A stretch of 64,000 nt of DNA from Rosa chinensis (GCF_002994745.2 NC_037088.1:54465897-54529896), one strand, 5' to 3'. Counted from the stretch's first letter, positions 42,178 to 60,853 are shown. Notes: generated by a model not told the origin, from the letters alone. Program-made: numbers and translations.

Positions 42178-42352
42178 AGAGTTTCTATTGACGACGTTTT
42201 AATAAAGACTAAGGGAAAACTTTTGAATGAACGGTTGGATGGCATGTATGTTAAAAGATCAAAATATCAACGAAAATTGAAAAAACTCATCCAACCGTTC
42301 ATTCAAAAGTCTTCACTTAATACTTATTATAAGGTCCTCATTAAAAGCTCAC
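42178..42352. mobile_element. Palindromic element with perfect 23-bp inner stem
   Basis: acttttgaatgaacggttggatg minus its last bases at 42219-42241 is perfectly complementary to 42288-42310. Outward, the arms continue to match imperfectly for another 40 bp or so (42178-42218 with 42311-42351). The loop is about 46 nt. It is best read as a short MITE; a small-RNA-producing hairpin is possible but unsupported. Confidence 0.6.
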
Positions 42353-42594
42353 GAATATATTGGGTTAACCAAAAGATTTCAATTTTGGAAGATAAAAATC
42401 AAAACTATCGGTTCAGTTAGTAGTAAGTATTGTAAAACTAAACCCTAAATTAAACCAAATTCATACCTTTTAGCCGTTTTAGTTACGAGTATGTGCAGTT
42501 ATTTAGAGAGTAAGACTCTTAAGCTTCAATTTTATTACAAAATAAATAATTTTTCTCAAAAAAGAAAGAAAAGACATAATAAATAATTAGTGTT

Positions 42595-42775
42595 GAGAAA
42601 GACTTGCGTGGGGTACCCGCGGTGTGGTTGACCAATCACTGCTCAGCAGGGAGGTCTTTTGGGTATTGTACATTTAAAAAGCAGGAGCAGTTTCGGAAAG
42701 GGGGAAAATTTTCTTGTTTTTGATTGGCGGGCTACACCGCCACGTGGTGCGGCAGCCCCTCTGAAAGTATTTCTC
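42595..42775. mobile_element. Mutator-like MITE, copy 2, with perfect 9-bp duplication
   Basis: 181 bp. The left end begins gagaaagacttgcgtgggg, the right end terminates ...gaaagtatttctc. The 9-mer attagtgtt flanks it exactly (42586-42594 and 42776-42784), the size expected for Mutator-like insertion. It shares the central gggtatt, cagtttcggaa, aaaattttc and ccgccacgtggt words with copy 1. Confidence 0.8.
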
Positions 42776-42929
42776 ATTAGTGTTAAGCTTTTATCTTAAA
42801 AGTAGGAAAAGAGTCACCGGTGGTCATCTTGCCACTTCACACGATCCAGTCACCAATCACATTTTGTTTCTTGAGAGAGACTTATGTACTCGCACTACGT
42901 AAAGACCGATCGTAATTTGAGAACAGTAG

Positions 42930-43475
42930 CAAGTCCTCCCTTAGTCTTTATTATTTTGAAGTTCTACGAAGCCCAACTTCAATTGGGTGCCCAGATCATT
43001 GTTGTGGCCCAAATCAAATCGGATGCTTTGGGTGTCGAAAGCTGTTTTGGGGCTTGCCTATAGTGAGGTGACCAAAACAGGTTGGTGGCCCAACTTAATT
43101 TGGAAGCCGAAATCGGTGTGGATGTTGTAGTTCAATGAGCTCTGGGGGTGTCTCCAACATATATGAATGTCTTCTGGACTTGGGTTCTTCCACATACCAC
43201 ACTAATGGGCTATAAGGGATTTCGTATTTGGGATCCAGGAGGATTGTCTCAACTAATTGCCATTGTTTTCTTTAGGTTTTGGGATGGGTCTATGTACTAT
43301 GTTTATTATCATAGTTTTATAGGTTTGTTTTTTAATAAGTGTGCAGTGGTTGTCTAATGAGTGGTGCTAGCATACTACGTTCTAAACTTGCCCTTGAGTT
43401 TGGCAAGGGAAGGTATGTATCCGTGCCATTTTGGTTTGAGATGAATGAATTACTTGGTTCAAAAAAAAAAAAAAA
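42930..43475 (+). mobile_element. Probable 5'-truncated LINE 3' end
   Basis: A GC-richer stretch of about 500 bp ends in tacttggttc followed by 15 A residues (43461-43475), the layout of a plant LINE 3' UTR and tail. No domain is recognisable in it; the call rests on the tail and composition. The left boundary is a guess. Confidence 0.4.
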
Positions 43476-43479
43476 CCCC

Positions 43480-44805
43480 TATATATAGTATGACAAATGT
43501 ACTTTTAACATAATAGTATTTTGTGAGAGGTTGTGAATTTTTTTTTTTTTTTTTTGGACTAGCGGTTGTGAGCATGATGATGAGATTATGTCGATCAACT
43601 ATATAGACAAGTTTTTCTTTAGTCGCAAGTAGACCCAAATGACTAAAGAAAAATTTTATTCACACAATTCTAAATATTAAATAAAAGGTTTCACACACCT
43701 AACATCAAATTTTTATGATTACATCAAATCACGAAAAGAGACATTAAAAACCCCTAATCTTCACCGCTCAAGAAGGGAGAAGAGTGGCAGACTTCTACGG
43801 TCAATGATTTTCAAAATAGATGGTCATCATGTTCATATATTGCATGTCAGAGAAAGGTGTTTTTTTTTCTTTGTGTGATCACAAAGTAAAGTGTTCTTAT
43901 TCACAGTCAACTATCTAATGTCACCATTTAAGAATCATTGTTGTGAAACGATTGTGATAAAATTGAAAATTGTGACAATATATAATTAAAAGGAGCCTGT
44001 TGAACGATGATCACTTAAATGAGGATTAGTTGAGGACTTTCTAATCAACAGTTTTGAATATCCACTTTTTGATTACATTACGGCAAATCAACCATTAGAT
44101 GTTTATGTATGCATGAGTTTCTCACTTCTAAAAATGTTATGCTAAATTGCTAATTGTTAAAGTATCGAACTAAATCAAATCAATATTTGGCGAACCAAAT
44201 CTGTCAAACATGAACCGTTCATGTTCATAAATAATAAATAAAAATTATGGATGTCTCAACGATTTTCAATTTGGTTAAAAAATTGCATAAATGATTTACA
44301 CATAAATATTTAAAAATCTAACAGTTAATTTTAGAAAATGTGATCGAAAAGTGAGTCTAACAAAAAACTCATCATTCAAAGAGCCCTATAATTACATTCT
44401 TCGTTTCAGTTTTATTCATAGAAATATGTGAATTATTATTATTATTCCACAATAAAGATTAGATAACTAAAGTTCTGATAGTTTGCAGTATGATTGTATT
44501 TTTATATTATTCGTAACTAGATCGCTAAATGATGCATGAGCTAGTAAACTATGGTTATATTGTTAATCAACAACACGGGCGTTATCCCATACATGGAGTG
44601 ATTCTGTGGTAAGGCAACTCCAACTAGGATCTTGATTCATAAAATTACTTCTCAAACCCCATATTCAAGACCTTTTCCAAAGAAGACTGTTCTTTTTGTA
44701 CTAATTCCAAACAATTTTGGATTCCAATAATTACCAGGATTTTGACAATAACAATGTTAAAGCATTGGAGTTCCATCTTCTTTAAGAATTCGAAGCTCTC
44801 GCTTC
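43480..44805. other. Intergenic, possible diffuse palindromic element
   Basis: AT-rich with no gene. The segment about 43992-44392 has weakly complementary ends (gagcctgttgaacgatga against gggctctttgaatgatga read from the right) and may be an old MITE. Confidence 0.35.
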
Positions 44806-44810
44806 CGCTA
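44806..44810 (+). repeat. Left 5-bp target-site duplication of the Copia element
   Basis: cgcta here and at 47109-47113, flush with the two LTRs. Confidence 0.8.
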
Positions 44811-45013
44811 TGTTGACTTGTGAGTCATGTTGTGTTAAACAAGTTTGCTTGCATATAATCTTGTAGAAGAAGGAAACTTGGAGGACAAGTACACTTGGAG
44901 ATCAAGATGTGTAATGTAGGGCTTGCATATATAACCCCATTTACATCATTGAATCAATATGAGAAAATTCATCACTCACAAATATCTCTTCGTTTCCATT
45001 TCATATTTTGACT
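44811..45013 (+). repeat. 5' LTR of the Copia element
   Basis: 203 bp, nearly identical to 46898-47108 apart from an 8-bp length difference near gatgtgta and a few substitutions. It starts TGTTGACT and ends TTTTGACT, so it lacks the usual CA terminus. The following tggtattagagc (45014-45025) is the initiator-methionine tRNA primer-binding site with one change. Confidence 0.85.
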
Positions 45014-45479
45014 TGGTATTAGAGCTAAGATCCTAGAGGACTTTGTCTCTTTATTTTTCCTTCATTCTTCTTTCCTCACACTACGGGGTAAGATTGTTCC
45101 TTCCTCTAATTCGGAGGTTAGGATTGTTCTCTATCTTTTAGAAGGTGAATTTTATCCTTGTAACGTCGAGCTTACTCGCCCAACACCACTAGGTCCATCC
45201 AATTAATGCGATGTCTAGGCCAAGGATCGAATAAGAGAAAGGTAACTGAAAGGTTGAAAAGTGAGCATTGCTCCACCAAAATCTTAACCCTCCTTATCTG
45301 GTCACATTAAAAGGAGTTACCGAAAGGTTGCGCGATAGGCAACACCCAAGGATTAGATTTCTTTTCTCTTTACTTAGGAAGTACTACTACTTCTTGACTA
45401 GTTGATTAATCCCTCTCAACTTGTCAAACATACCTTCTGTCTCAATTCCGCTGCATATTGTTTTTTTGTCGGTATTCCA

Positions 45480-46130
45480 ATGGCTGGCCCTGATGCTCCA
45501 CTTCTAGAAGGAGGGAATACCAGCAATTCCAATATTAAAAAAGTTGAAGTCTCAGTTCAAAACCCAGATTCTTCATCAGGTTCATTCGGAGGAGCAAAAC
45601 TGAGTGGACCTGGGAATTATATAGGACATGGAAGAAGATGATTTCCGCTCACCTTCGTGGAATCCATAAGATGGGTCATGTCACCGGTACCATTAAGGCA
45701 CCGACGAATGAGGAAAGTGAAGAGTATGTCAAGTGGGAAGATGTTGATGGACTTGTACTATCAATTCTGTACAAGGCCATGACTGATGAGGTGATCCAAT
45801 TAATCATTGGATGTGATACTGCTGCAGAAGTTTGGAAGACGCTCAATGATCTCTATCTGAATGAATCTGATTTTTCCCAGATCTATGAATTGTTGTGCAA
45901 GGCAACAAGGATGAAGCAGGATGGGCAAGCAGTTTCAGTGTTCTACACCCAGCTGAAAAACATTTGGGCCGAGATTGATCAACGGCGACCAAACAAATTG
46001 AAGAATGCTAAGGATATTACTTGGTACCAGAAGGAGAATAGTTGGAGCGTGTGCACCAGTTTCTGAGTGGATTAGATGCTAGACATGACAGTGCCAAGGG
46101 AGAGTTGTTGCGTCGGCAAGAGACAGGTAT
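45480..46130 (+). pseudogene. Copia gag (UBN2-like), frameshifted
   Basis: The start MAGPDAPLLEGGNTS lies at 45480. The frame breaks at about 45625 (NYIGHGRR then stop, while MISAHLRGIHKMGHVTGTI continues in another frame). A second break at about 46035 moves to ERVHQFLSGLDARHDSAKGE. The middle part contains AAEVWKTLNDLYLNESD, a typical Copia gag motif. No zinc knuckle remains. Confidence 0.8.
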
Positions 46131-46890
46131 GTTGGATTGTTCTCCAATTGACACTCCAATCGAGCAAAACCACAAACTAGCAGAATATCCTGATCAGGTT
46201 CCAATTGATAAACTAAGATACCAGAGGTTAGTGGGACGCCTGATATATTTGTCACACACCAGACCTGATGTTGCTTATGCAGTTAGTGTTGTGAGTCAGT
46301 TTATGCATAATCCAAGTGAACGGCATATGGAGGCAGTGGTAAGAATCTTGAGGTACTTAAAGTCAGCACCAGGAAAAGGTTTAATGTTTTGTAAATGTCA
46401 GCACCTCGATGTTAGTGGATATACAGATGCAGATTGGGCCGATTCTATCACAAACAGGAAGTCCACATCTGGGTACTTCACCTCTGTGGGTGGAAACCTT
46501 GTTACCTGGAGAAGTAAGAAGCAAAAGGTTGTTACAAGGTCAAGTGCTGAAGCTGAATATAGAGGTATGACACATGGAGTGTGTGAACTTCTGTGGCTAC
46601 GAAATTTACTTCGAGATTTGGGTTTTAAGCCTAAGTCAGCAATGCAATTGTACTGTGATAACAAAGCAGCTATTGACATATCACATAATCCTGTACAACA
46701 TGACCGAACGAAACATTTGGAAGTTGATCGACACTTCATTAAGGAAAAGATGGATGCAAAGTTAATCTCCTTTCCTTTTGTTCCAACCGAGGAGCAATTA
46801 GCGGATATACTTACCAAAGCTGTATCTAGCAAGTTGTTCCATGACTCATTAGGCAAGTTGGGTCTTCGTGACATTTATGCCCCAACTTGA
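46042..46890 (+). pseudogene. Gag tail fused in frame to Copia RNase H region
   Basis: 282 codons are open. Codons 1-28 are gag (VHQFLSGLDARHDSAKGE), then the sequence jumps at LRRQE/TGMLD to the post-RT segment (CSPIDTPIEQNHKL, LVGRLIYLSHTRPDVAYAV) and RNase H (YTDADWADSITNRKSTSGY, SSAEAEYRGM, LYCDNKAAI, KHLEVDRHFIKEK) and ends DIYAPT. The fusion is the product of the internal deletion, not a native protein. The RNase H part is otherwise intact. Confidence 0.85.
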
Positions 46891-46897
46891 GGGGGAG

Positions 46898-47108
46898 TGT
46901 TGACTTGTGAGTCATGTTGTGTAAAACAAGTTTGCTTGCATATAATCTTGTAGAAGAAGGAAACTTGGAGGACAAGTACACTTGGAGATCAAGATGTGTA
47001 CCGTAGTAGTGTAGGGCTTGTATACATAACCCCATTTACACCATTGAATCAATATGAGAAAATTCATCACTCACAAATATCTCTTCCTTTCCATTTCATA
47101 TTTTGACT
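46898..47108 (+). repeat. 3' LTR of the Copia element
   Basis: 211 bp, pairs with 44811-45013. Its end is 51 bases upstream of the F-box ATG at 47160. Confidence 0.85.
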
Positions 47109-47159
47109 CGCTATATATGTGAGCTCTTATTACCTCATTCACATAAACATTAAGCTGTC

Positions 47160-48618
47160 ATGGCCCTCAACAAAGTCCACCCTCACATACCCAACCTAGT
47201 GATCCAGCAAATTATTCGACTACTTCCCACTAAAGCTGCTGTTCGCATGAGCTTTCTTTCCAGACAATGGGAAGAGGTATTGTCTTCAGTTCCCATATTA
47301 GATTTCAACGAATGTGGTGAGCAGCCTCATAACTCTGATCGCAACGATTTTCAACAACAACATAGGAAGTTTATCAACAATATCCTGAAAAGGTACTTGG
47401 AACGCTGTGACAAAAACCAGCACAAACAGCTCTTGGAGAAATTCAGGCTTCACATGATGTATTTATCCGAAGACACTGCCATTGTAGATAGGTTGTTAAG
47501 TTTTTCCTTTGAGAGAGGCGTCAAAGAGTTGGAGATCAGCCTTAGAGTTAGTAAATCACATTGGGCTCGGGGTGGGGTTAATAGCTACTATTGCTTCTGC
47601 TTATCTCCTTCAACACTTGCTAATGCAAAATCTATAACTACCCTAAAGTTGGAGTACATGAGAATAAAAGAGGTCGACCTTCAATGTGATATGAACCTGC
47701 CTAAATCTACAACCCTTCTCCCCTCTTTGAAAACCATGCATGTGCCTCAAGAACGTGCACTTCAACTTTCTCTACTACTTGATTCGAGAGTGCCCTTCCA
47801 TCGAGCATTTGTCATTGATCGATCTCATGTTCTTTTGACAAACCTGTAGTTCTAGTGTTCACCTCCAGTCTGAAATTCTTGGAAGTCAAGCATTGCAAGG
47901 CAGGATCTAATATTCATGTTCATGATGAAGCTAAAACTCTTGAATCTTTCACATTTATTTCATCAAGAATGGAAGGTATAGTCTTGAATAACACCGACAA
48001 CTTGAAACATATTAACATACATGCTCGGTACCTGAAAGATCTTGTTGTGCATGGATGTCATAGCAGTGTGAAGGCCATAATTAACACTCCAAATCTATTT
48101 CACTTTGATTTCTATGGTCACTTCATGAAGTCCAAAGCTTCTCCACATTTATCGTCAGCTCGGATCATACTTGGGGAAATTTGGGAGGAAGAACAAACCA
48201 GTAACTTGTCATGGGAACATTATTCAGCACTGAGAGTTTTTCTTGAAGTATTCGGTTGCTCCAGAAATATATTCCTCTTCACTCGTGATTTTAAGGTACT
48301 CACATACAACCCAGCTAATTCAGCTTGCAGTAGTACGTAGTCGTTATTCCTTATAAGTTGTTTGATTGTATCAATTGTTAATCCTCATATTTGATTGTGT
48401 TGTAGGCTCTCACATTTCCAGCAATTTTCAGAAGGACCTTCACTTCTTCAAAACCATTGCCTAGACTCGCCCAGCTAATGCTTACGATGCCGAATCCTCC
48501 AACAGAAGTGGGAGATGTTCCTGATGACTTCAGGGACTCCTTGACTTGGATGACACCTTCTTCACAGCTGGAGTTAGTAAGAATGGATAGAATACCAGTT
48601 TTAATTAGATATCTATAG
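47160..48618 (+). pseudogene. F-box/LRR protein gene, frameshifted
   Basis: The start MALNKVHPHIPNLVIQQIIRLLPTKAAVRM-like region is an F-box (IPNLVIQQIIRLLPTKAAVR, SFLSRQWEEVLSSVP), as in SCF ubiquitin-ligase substrate receptors, followed by Leu-rich repeats. The first frame is open to 47849, but from about 47779 the homologous-looking peptide is in another frame (IRECPSIEHLSLIDL) and soon stops. From about 47860 the third frame carries SSLKFLEVKHCKAG and runs to a GT donor at 48296. A second exon, 48406-48618, gives ALTFPAIFRRTFTSSKPLP and ends at TAG. Two shifts and one stop argue for a pseudogene. Sequencing error or a small unrecognised intron near 47780-47860 are the alternatives. Confidence 0.75.
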
Positions 48619-48921
48619 ATCATTAAACACGAATGAAAGAATAAGTTGTGCCAGTTTCACTAGCAAGATAGAACGAATTAAGTTGTTTTCAACTTGTAAG
48701 CTTCATTCATTCTCTAGCTTAATATATTGTTTTAATATAGTTAACTTTAGATGTGGAGTTTGGAATGATAATATAGCAAACCAATCCAATATTTTTCTTA
48801 AAATGCATGTTTCCATCCTCCAAACCCATTTAGAGTTAGGCTCATCCTAAAAAGGGCAAATGGTATTCGCATGACCAAATGCCTTGGAATGTAAGCAACA
48901 ATTAGGTTTCTAGGCACAGCT

Positions 48922-49300
48922 TCAATACATTTCAATGACATTTCCATGGAGTTCGATCCAGACATCGATATAGGGGATCAACCACTTTGAATCTCCATAC
49001 GTTCGAGCAGATTTGAGCCTGCTCATCGTGGCAGTTGGAACATCCAAGCAAAGAGGAGTAACGTACCTAATATGCTGCCAAATGAAAGCCAATCCAACCT
49101 TCCTTGTCTGGTAATCAAATGGATAGAAGAGTTTAACGCAATCCGTTGTAACTTTGGAATAATCATGCCTGGTTGCCACTTCTTCAAGACCAAGGGTCTT
49201 CCATCGATATCGATATTATTGCAAATTGAAGATTTGAAGACATAAAACCAGTATCCACAAAACTAATATACATCAAACACTTGCTCAAGTAAATTTCTTA
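48922..49300 (-). mobile_element. DUF4283 (LINE ORF1-like) fragment
   Basis: Minus-strand frames carry IDIDGRPLVLKKWQPGM, then in other frames GLAFIWQHIRYVTPL, LDVPTATMSRLKSA, and IDVWIELHGNVIEM, the usual order of DUF4283 in plant LINE ORF1 or related gag-like proteins. At least one frame change separates the parts. No ORF2 is adjacent. Confidence 0.6.
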
Positions 49301-50348
49301 AAACCCAAAAGTTGCATAAGCCGAAGAGAATATTTTCCCAACAGATGCATCCCTTACTAGATATGCAAGGAGGCACATTATATATAAGCTCAATCCAACG
49401 ATGAAGGGCAGGGCTACTTGACCACAACTAGTTACCCCACTTAACTGCATAATCTGGAATTGGGTAACTCGATACAATTGGAGTTGGACTGTGGTTTACC
49501 TGATCCATAACGGACCCAAAATTTCATATTGGCTTGAAATTATGGAACCAGGCCTAAGTTTAATAATACCAAGTTCTGAATCTTCAAGTTCACCTCACCA
49601 ATAGCAGCATTTTGAGCTGCCACAGCAGCAGTCGTGAACAGCATTTTGATCACCATTACCAGCTCTGAAAGCTTCTATAGTATTCTTTGGCTATCCTGTC
49701 CCGGAGTTCTGATTGAATTGAGATTCAACAGCTGCTTCCGTTGCAAAGTGTTTATTTGAAGACCAAGGGTGGGAGGGAGGGTAGCTTTTAACCCTTAACT
49801 TTTAGAATTTCAATCGGAGACGATGAAGATTTTTTATCGAGATGATATTAGGATCAGAGGATATCTGAGGGATGCAGGATGATCATTGCCTCTAGCTGAG
49901 CAAACATCGATAGAGACTCAGCTACTGGTATGAACCCTTTCAAACCGCTTTTCGGTTTTTTGTTTCTCGTGCTTTACCACTTAGAAGTGGAAAATCCAGA
50001 ACTTTTTGTTGTTATTTTCAATGCAAATTTCCCACAATCCTTGGCCAAAGTGGCATGAGTTTTATGAGGTGAAGGCAAGATCAGAATTCCATTGTAACAG
50101 GAAAGGAAAAAAAAAAAAAAAATTCATGAGTTGAATGACAACGATTGTGGCTCAAAAAAAATCAACTCAAATAATGGTGAACCGCTCCTACAGAAATGTT
50201 AATTCCTCCCTAGTTGTACAACTAAGATCACATACAAGATTACACCGAGAGATCATGTAGGCCTCTTTGGCCCCATAAACCCCTTTTGCTTATACCCATA
50301 TGTTACAACAAGTAGCCTAAATCAAAAATAAATAATGTCATACAAACG
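49300..50348. other. Intergenic with ELF6 3' flank
   Basis: No supported gene. The last 200-300 bp are likely 3' UTR of ELF6 on the minus strand. An A tract of 18 occurs at 50105-50122. Confidence 0.45.
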
Positions 50349-57840
<7,492 letters not shown>

Positions 57841-58330
57841 TTACAAGATTCAAGCTAATTGCACATTGGTACTCAATCCAGTAGCTACTGAAACCCTAGA
57901 AAAATGCAACAATTTGGGGGGAAATTTCAACATGGGTTTCTTACTTTCTTGTGGTTGAACATACATAAAAGCATAGAAATTGAGAGCAGAAAACACATGC
58001 AAGGTGGAATTTTCAAGATTGGGAAACCAAGCAGCAATTAGAACCTGAAAATGGAGCCACAGCCTGGTTGAATTTAGCCTTCAAAATCAGTCCCAATATA
58101 CACAAAAAGTATTGAACTTTTCTTCTGGGTTTGTCTAGGGTTTGAGAGACATTGCTTCCCAGTACATAAAGGTTTGAACTTTGAAGAAGAAGAAGAACAG
58201 GGGTTATGCTAATTTGACAGGGAAAGGTGAGTGCTTTTGTGACCGTACGAGTTGGGGGTTGGGTTGCGGTTAGAGGGAAGGGAGGGAAGGGAAGTTTGGG
58301 GTGAGATCTAGTGTTGCGCGTACGTGCGCA
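57841..58330 (-). promoter_or_regulatory. ELF6 leader and promoter
   Basis: Pyrimidine-rich on the transcribed strand with a gaagaagaagaagaa tract at 58181-58195 and a ggaag run at 58275-58290. A donor-like GTAAGAAA at the complement of about 57940-57947 suggests a leader intron, which I cannot confirm. Confidence 0.35.
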
Positions 58331-59531
58331 TGTAGTAGGGCGTGACTAAAAGCTATAGAAAGGGATGCCTATGGTGTAAGGACTCTGGCTGATTTAGAGG
58401 TGAAGTTTCATTTCATTTGCAAGATGACGATGCGTGTTTGTGAACCCCACAAAGATTTGTCCATCACTAACCACATCAAAACGATCCCTTTGATATGAAG
58501 AACTAGGGAGGGCCAACAATGTCTTGTTCCACTATGTTGTGATATTAAATGAGGAGCAGGAACTAGATTGGGAGGGTTATGATTTGTGTGAGTTGATGAT
58601 GTTTCGTGTTATACAGAGTACACGTTGTTGTTGTTCGTTAATTGTTCATCACTTACTTATTGACAAAAGTGTTGCATCAATTTTTTGGATTTTTTATTTT
58701 TTTATGGATGGATTTTCTTGTTAGTAAAGGAGTTTCATTTATGAGTTTTTCTTGATCCGCTTGCGATTCTAGAAGTGGAAACTAAATTGGCCTTAAAGTT
58801 CAGGTCGAAGCTCGTTAATTATGACATGATTTGTGGGATCCAACGATAATTTATATTTGTACAACATAATATTCCAGAAAAGCGGGACCCTCATCAAAAC
58901 TCTTAACACCAGGCATATTTTTGCCTCAATTATTTGGGTCTTGCATAAGCAAAAATAGAAATTAAATGAACAAAAAGGAATAACAAATATGTGCATTACG
59001 TTTTCAACGACTTATTTATTGGTAAAGTTTTTTTTTTTTTTTAATCAAAGAAAATCTCATTAATGAATGAAGATTACAATGAGAATGTGATCAAAAGCTT
59101 TTAATAGAGAGGAGATTCATTTTCAAATCCCAATCACCCTCTTGCATAATTCTTAGCTTAGTAAATAGGACTTTTTGGTGTTGTACATTTTGAATCCTAC
59201 ATTTGATAAAATAGAAGGAAAAAAAAAAACAAATCATCAATGTTGTTTTTATTTACTAACCGAAAAACAAAACAAACGATCGAAAAAATCAGCGTCTTTT
59301 AACTGAAAAGTTGCACCAAATAATCTTATTGATATATAGGCAAATCCTATAAATTTAATTAACCATCTCCATTATTTGCTTCTCTGGCAAGTTACAACTA
59401 CAATGGAACCAACTAGCTACCGCTATGCTTGGTAATCACAGCTAGTTACATTATTTACAAACAAATTGAGAAGTGCAAATGGCGGAGGTACGTGCTGCAA
59501 TCTCCATATAGATACAATGTAGTTAATTAAG
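58331..59531. other. Intergenic, no supported gene
   Basis: AT-rich with poly-T tracts near 59028-59042 and an A tract at 59219-59230. The last 100 bp or more are likely 3' UTR of the small peptide gene. Confidence 0.45.
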
Positions 59532-59762
59532 TCAGGCAATACCACCACTGCCACTGATCTGCTGGCAATAATTCTCACAAGCAATCTCACAGACATGTAA
59601 AGTTGCACCTTCTTCTTTCAGACACACCGGCATGCATGGCTCGGCACAATCTGAGACTGCTTCGGTCACAAGCATGTTATTGCTGCATCCGATAACCACT
59701 ACCACCCAGATCATGATCAGAAGCTTCACCGGAATGTTAACGACGGTTTTATTGGCCATCAT
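59532..59762 (-). CDS. Small secreted six-cysteine peptide, Ole e 6-like spacing
   Basis: Single exon, 76 residues. A hydrophobic signal peptide (VKLLIMIWVVVVIGCS) is followed by a short mature domain DCAEPCMPVCLKEEGATLHV then CEIACENYCQQ. The cysteine spacing is C-x3-C-x3-C-x10-C-x3-C-x3-C, very close to the olive pollen protein Ole e 6 and its plant relatives, which fold as a disulfide-linked helical hairpin. Biological role of that family is not known; it is expressed in pollen in olive. Two ATGs occur in tandem (MMANK); I take the first. It could also be classed as a thionin-like cysteine-rich peptide. Confidence 0.7.
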   Translation of the reverse strand: MMANKTVVNIPVKLLIMIWVVVVIGCSNNMLVTEAVSDCAEPCMPVCLKEEGATLHVCEIACENYCQQISGSGGIA

Positions 59763-60327
59763 ATCTTTTGATCACGAGCTAATCTAGCTTTGTTGGCTAG
59801 GGTTCTTGATCTTCTAGCGAATTAATTGAGGCGTTGTTGATAGAATGAATTAGCTGCATGCATAGAATTTAAAGGCGTCGTGGTTTAGAATTTAGTTTCC
59901 AATTCTAATAAGCGGTTTGGAGCAAAATATGGTGAACCAAGAAACATGAGGTTAGGATTATACATTCTACTCCAAAAACTCTAACAGACGTCATAAATTT
60001 AGAGTCCTCGATCACTTAAACAAGAATAGTAGCCTCAATTTTTTGTTTTTGTTTTTCTGTTTGTTTTCCTTTGCTAAAAAATAAAGTACGTTGCTCACCG
60101 TAGGTGAGTATACAAATTCAGGGTGATGTATACAAATTCTGATTGATATATCATATTGGACATGCATAAGGTCTTGGACTATATATATACTAGTATTTCT
60201 TCACACATGCTCTGTATGTGTAAGTTATTATTATTATTTTTTCAGAAGAAAAAAAAAAAAAGTTAATTATTGCAGAGAAACGTAGGTTCTGGTTACTATT
60301 TTTGTTTTTTTTTTTAATAAAAATATA
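59763..60327. other. Promoter side of the peptide gene, no other gene
   Basis: AT-rich with poly-A/T tracts and nothing coding. Confidence 0.45.
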
Positions 60328-60575
60328 TTCTGTAAATGTATTAATTATCCTTCTGATTTAACTAATTCTCAAAATTTATTAATCTTCTAGGGTCTTTTCT
60401 GTCAAAATTCTAGATCTGGGCTAACAAACCCTCTTCTCTTAATAATAGTAGAGATATATTTTGCAAATGTCTTAATCATTCTTCTGATTTAACTAATTCT
60501 CAAAATTTATTAATCTTCTAGGGTTTTTTCTGTCAAAATTCTAGATCTGGGCTAACAAACCCTCTTCTTTTAATA
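60328..60575. repeat. Tandem duplication, unit about 131 bp
   Basis: The words ctgatttaactaattctc, tctagatctgggctaaca and ccctcttct recur with an offset of about 131 bp. Few differences separate the copies, so the event is recent. Non-coding. Confidence 0.85.

Positions 60576-60606
<31 letters not shown>
60576..60606. repeat. (AT)n microsatellite
   Basis: AT dinucleotide run directly after the tandem duplication. Confidence 0.85.
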
Positions 60607-60853
60607 TCTACTTTGACATACTATTGGCATGAGGATTGAAAATGGGATACGTTCGAATTCAATTTCTAATACACTATATAGAGCAGAGCAAAAAAAATTG
60701 TAACTTGCCATACTGCAAACTATGTTCGTGGTATTAATATAAGCATGCACATACATATGATATGAAAGCCTGTGAGGGACAAGTGAATCTGACTGCTGAA
60801 AATAAATGCACAGTTTGAAGGTGTTATTATTTATGCTTTTATATTTAATACAT

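Larger units (their letters stand above)
44811..47108 (+). mobile_element. Internally deleted Ty1/Copia retrotransposon
   Basis: 2298 bp with short LTRs, a 5-bp duplication (cgcta), a tRNA-iMet primer site at 45014 and a polypurine tract (gagggggag) directly before the 3' LTR. The interior retains gag (UBN2-like) and the C-terminal RNase H region of pol. Protease, integrase and the reverse transcriptase core are missing, so several kilobases were lost. High LTR similarity suggests a fairly recent insertion. It could move only with proteins supplied by other copies. Confidence 0.9.

Noticed and set aside
42586..42784. Possible promoter G-box region of a gene
   Set aside because: The CACGTG core belongs to the MITE ends and no gene lies next to it.
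46398..46874. 158-codon minus-strand frame
   Set aside because: Antisense of the Copia RNase H region.
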